Part shown: positions 22,818 to 23,423 of the stretch, piece by piece | Layout of the letters: the number at the start of each line of letters is the position of its first letter | Numbering within the stretch: the first letter of the stretch is position 1 | Source of the DNA: Sandaracinaceae bacterium | Lineage (GTDB): Bacteria > Myxococcota_A > Polyangia > Polyangiales > Sandaracinaceae | Direction of reading: 5' to 3' | Length of the DNA: 23,423 bases | Assembly: GCA_025056955.1 (NCBI GenBank) | Contig: JANWYL010000014.1 | Coordinates: forward strand, 1 to 23,423 | Notes under the pieces: model-generated | Told to the model about the DNA's origin: nothing | What the model saw: only the letters and a program-made list of their open reading frames with translations | The model's database searches: none | Made by a program: the position numbers and the translations under genes

Positions 22818-23423
22818 TCAAGCAGAGGACTCTACCTGGTTTTGAGAAGCGAGACGGATTCCGTGATCGAGACGATAAAGGGCTCGTTCTTTGCCAAGCA
22901 CTTCCAAAACCTCAAACAACCCTGGGCTTTCTGCGCGCCCTGTAAGGGCAACGCGCGCTGGCTGTGCGATGTCTTTGATGAAAAAGCCGTTTTCCGTGAG
23001 CCAAGCCCGTATCGATGACTCCAAGCTTTTGCGATCAAAGTCCTTTTGGGTCTCAAGGTAGGCCCGAAATCGAGTGAGGCGCTCGACAACTCCAGGTACA
23101 AGGTGTTTTGCCACTGCCTGATGGTCGTAGCGGGGCAAATCGCGAAAATAGAAATCGACCATCTGCGCAACATCGACGAGGGTGATGGCGCGGGTCTTGA
23201 CAGTCCCCACTGCCTTCACCAGCCGCTCTTCGCTGTCAACCACGAGCTCAGGAGCGAGAAAAGCTCGCGCTTGGCGCGCAAGGTCCTCATCAGAGAGGGC
23301 GCGCAAGTGGGTGGCCTGAACGTACTCAAACTTTTTGAGATCGTATTGCGCAGGGGTTTTTCCAACGTGAGACCAATCGAATTTTTCGATGAGCTCTGCG
23401 CGTGTAAATATTTCTTGATCACC
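22818..23423 (-). CDS. gltX: Glutamyl-tRNA synthetase, C-terminal part (cut by window edge)
   Basis: The last 201 residues are visible; the gene begins beyond the right edge, so the HIGH and KMSKS regions are not seen. The visible part opens GDQEIFTRAELIEKFDWSHV, then GKTPAQYDLKKFEY, the junction after the KMSKS loop of bacterial GltX where the helical anticodon-binding domain begins. FLAPELV and the end region (FIKDIAQPARVALTGRAESP, followed by a helix near LGKERAL) are the conserved C-terminal signature. A TTG at 23306 is only an internal codon. The protein charges tRNA-Glu in the cytoplasm. The CPBP gene follows 21 bases downstream. Confidence 0.93.
   Translation of the reverse strand, partial: GDQEIFTRAELIEKFDWSHVGKTPAQYDLKKFEYVQATHLRALSDEDLARQARAFLAPELVVDSEERLVKAVGTVKTRAITLVDVAQMVDFYFRDLPRYDHQAVAKHLVPGVVERLTRFRAYLETQKDFDRKSLESSIRAWLTENGFFIKDIAQPARVALTGRAESPGLFEVLEVLGKERALYRLDHGIRLASQNQVESSA

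Noticed and set aside
1..23423. CRISPR arrays, insertion sequences, tRNA or rRNA genes
   Set aside because: No regular repeat-spacer unit, transposase motif, cloverleaf or conserved rRNA sequence was noticed on reading.

Overview
The window reads as chromosomal DNA of a Gram-negative bacterium, most likely a Myxococcota-type (formerly deltaproteobacterial) lineage. The reasons are two membrane-anchored Ser/Thr kinases (one with an N-terminal zinc ribbon, one with a C-terminal PEGA-like domain), a lipobox lipoprotein, a type III secretion (T3SS) translocator operon, and intermediate base composition. The taxon is inferred from gene style only. No mobile element, CRISPR array, rRNA or tRNA was found. 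Coding density is high, and no stretch over 300 bases lacks a gene.

Layout. 3-3876 (+): a zinc-ribbon Ser/Thr kinase followed closely by htpG. 4052-6858: a Cache-like lipoprotein gene (-) divergent from a second Ser/Thr kinase (+). 6898-9795 (-): yggX, a DUF418/YeiB-type membrane protein, and a PLP-dependent amino acid deaminase/aldolase-like enzyme. 9919-12748 (+): a compact five-gene operon, described below. 12954-14447 (+): cysS. 14482-16840 (-): an APC amino acid permease and pspA. 16968-20784 (+): an extended SDR sugar-nucleotide epimerase/dehydratase, an unrecognised TPR-like protein, and a processive family 2 glycosyltransferase, together a probable glycan locus. 20906-21793 (+): a Dam-type adenine methyltransferase. 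21795-23423 (-): a CPBP-type membrane protease-like protein and the C-terminal part of gltX.

The most interesting region is 9919-12748. Its order is a tiny helical protein, a coiled-coil protein with a tip-protein-like C-terminus, a short two-TPR protein, a protein with two long hydrophobic segments and the motif AVFTGGASL, and a small single-hydrophobic-segment protein. This matches, gene for gene, the order of lcrG-lcrV-lcrH-yopB-yopD (pcrGVH-popBD). The second and third genes, and the third and fourth, overlap by ATGA. I read it as a highly diverged and shortened T3SS needle-tip and translocon operon, standing apart from any needle, export or ATPase gene within the window. The YopB-like call is the firmest. 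The TPR chaperone is supported by both sequence and position. The tip, LcrG-like and YopD-like calls rest largely on position and architecture.

The rest is mostly housekeeping and envelope biology: protein folding (HtpG), envelope stress (PspA), translation (CysS, GltX), transport, and surface polysaccharide synthesis. The kinases and the Cache lipoprotein suggest phospho-signalling across the inner membrane.
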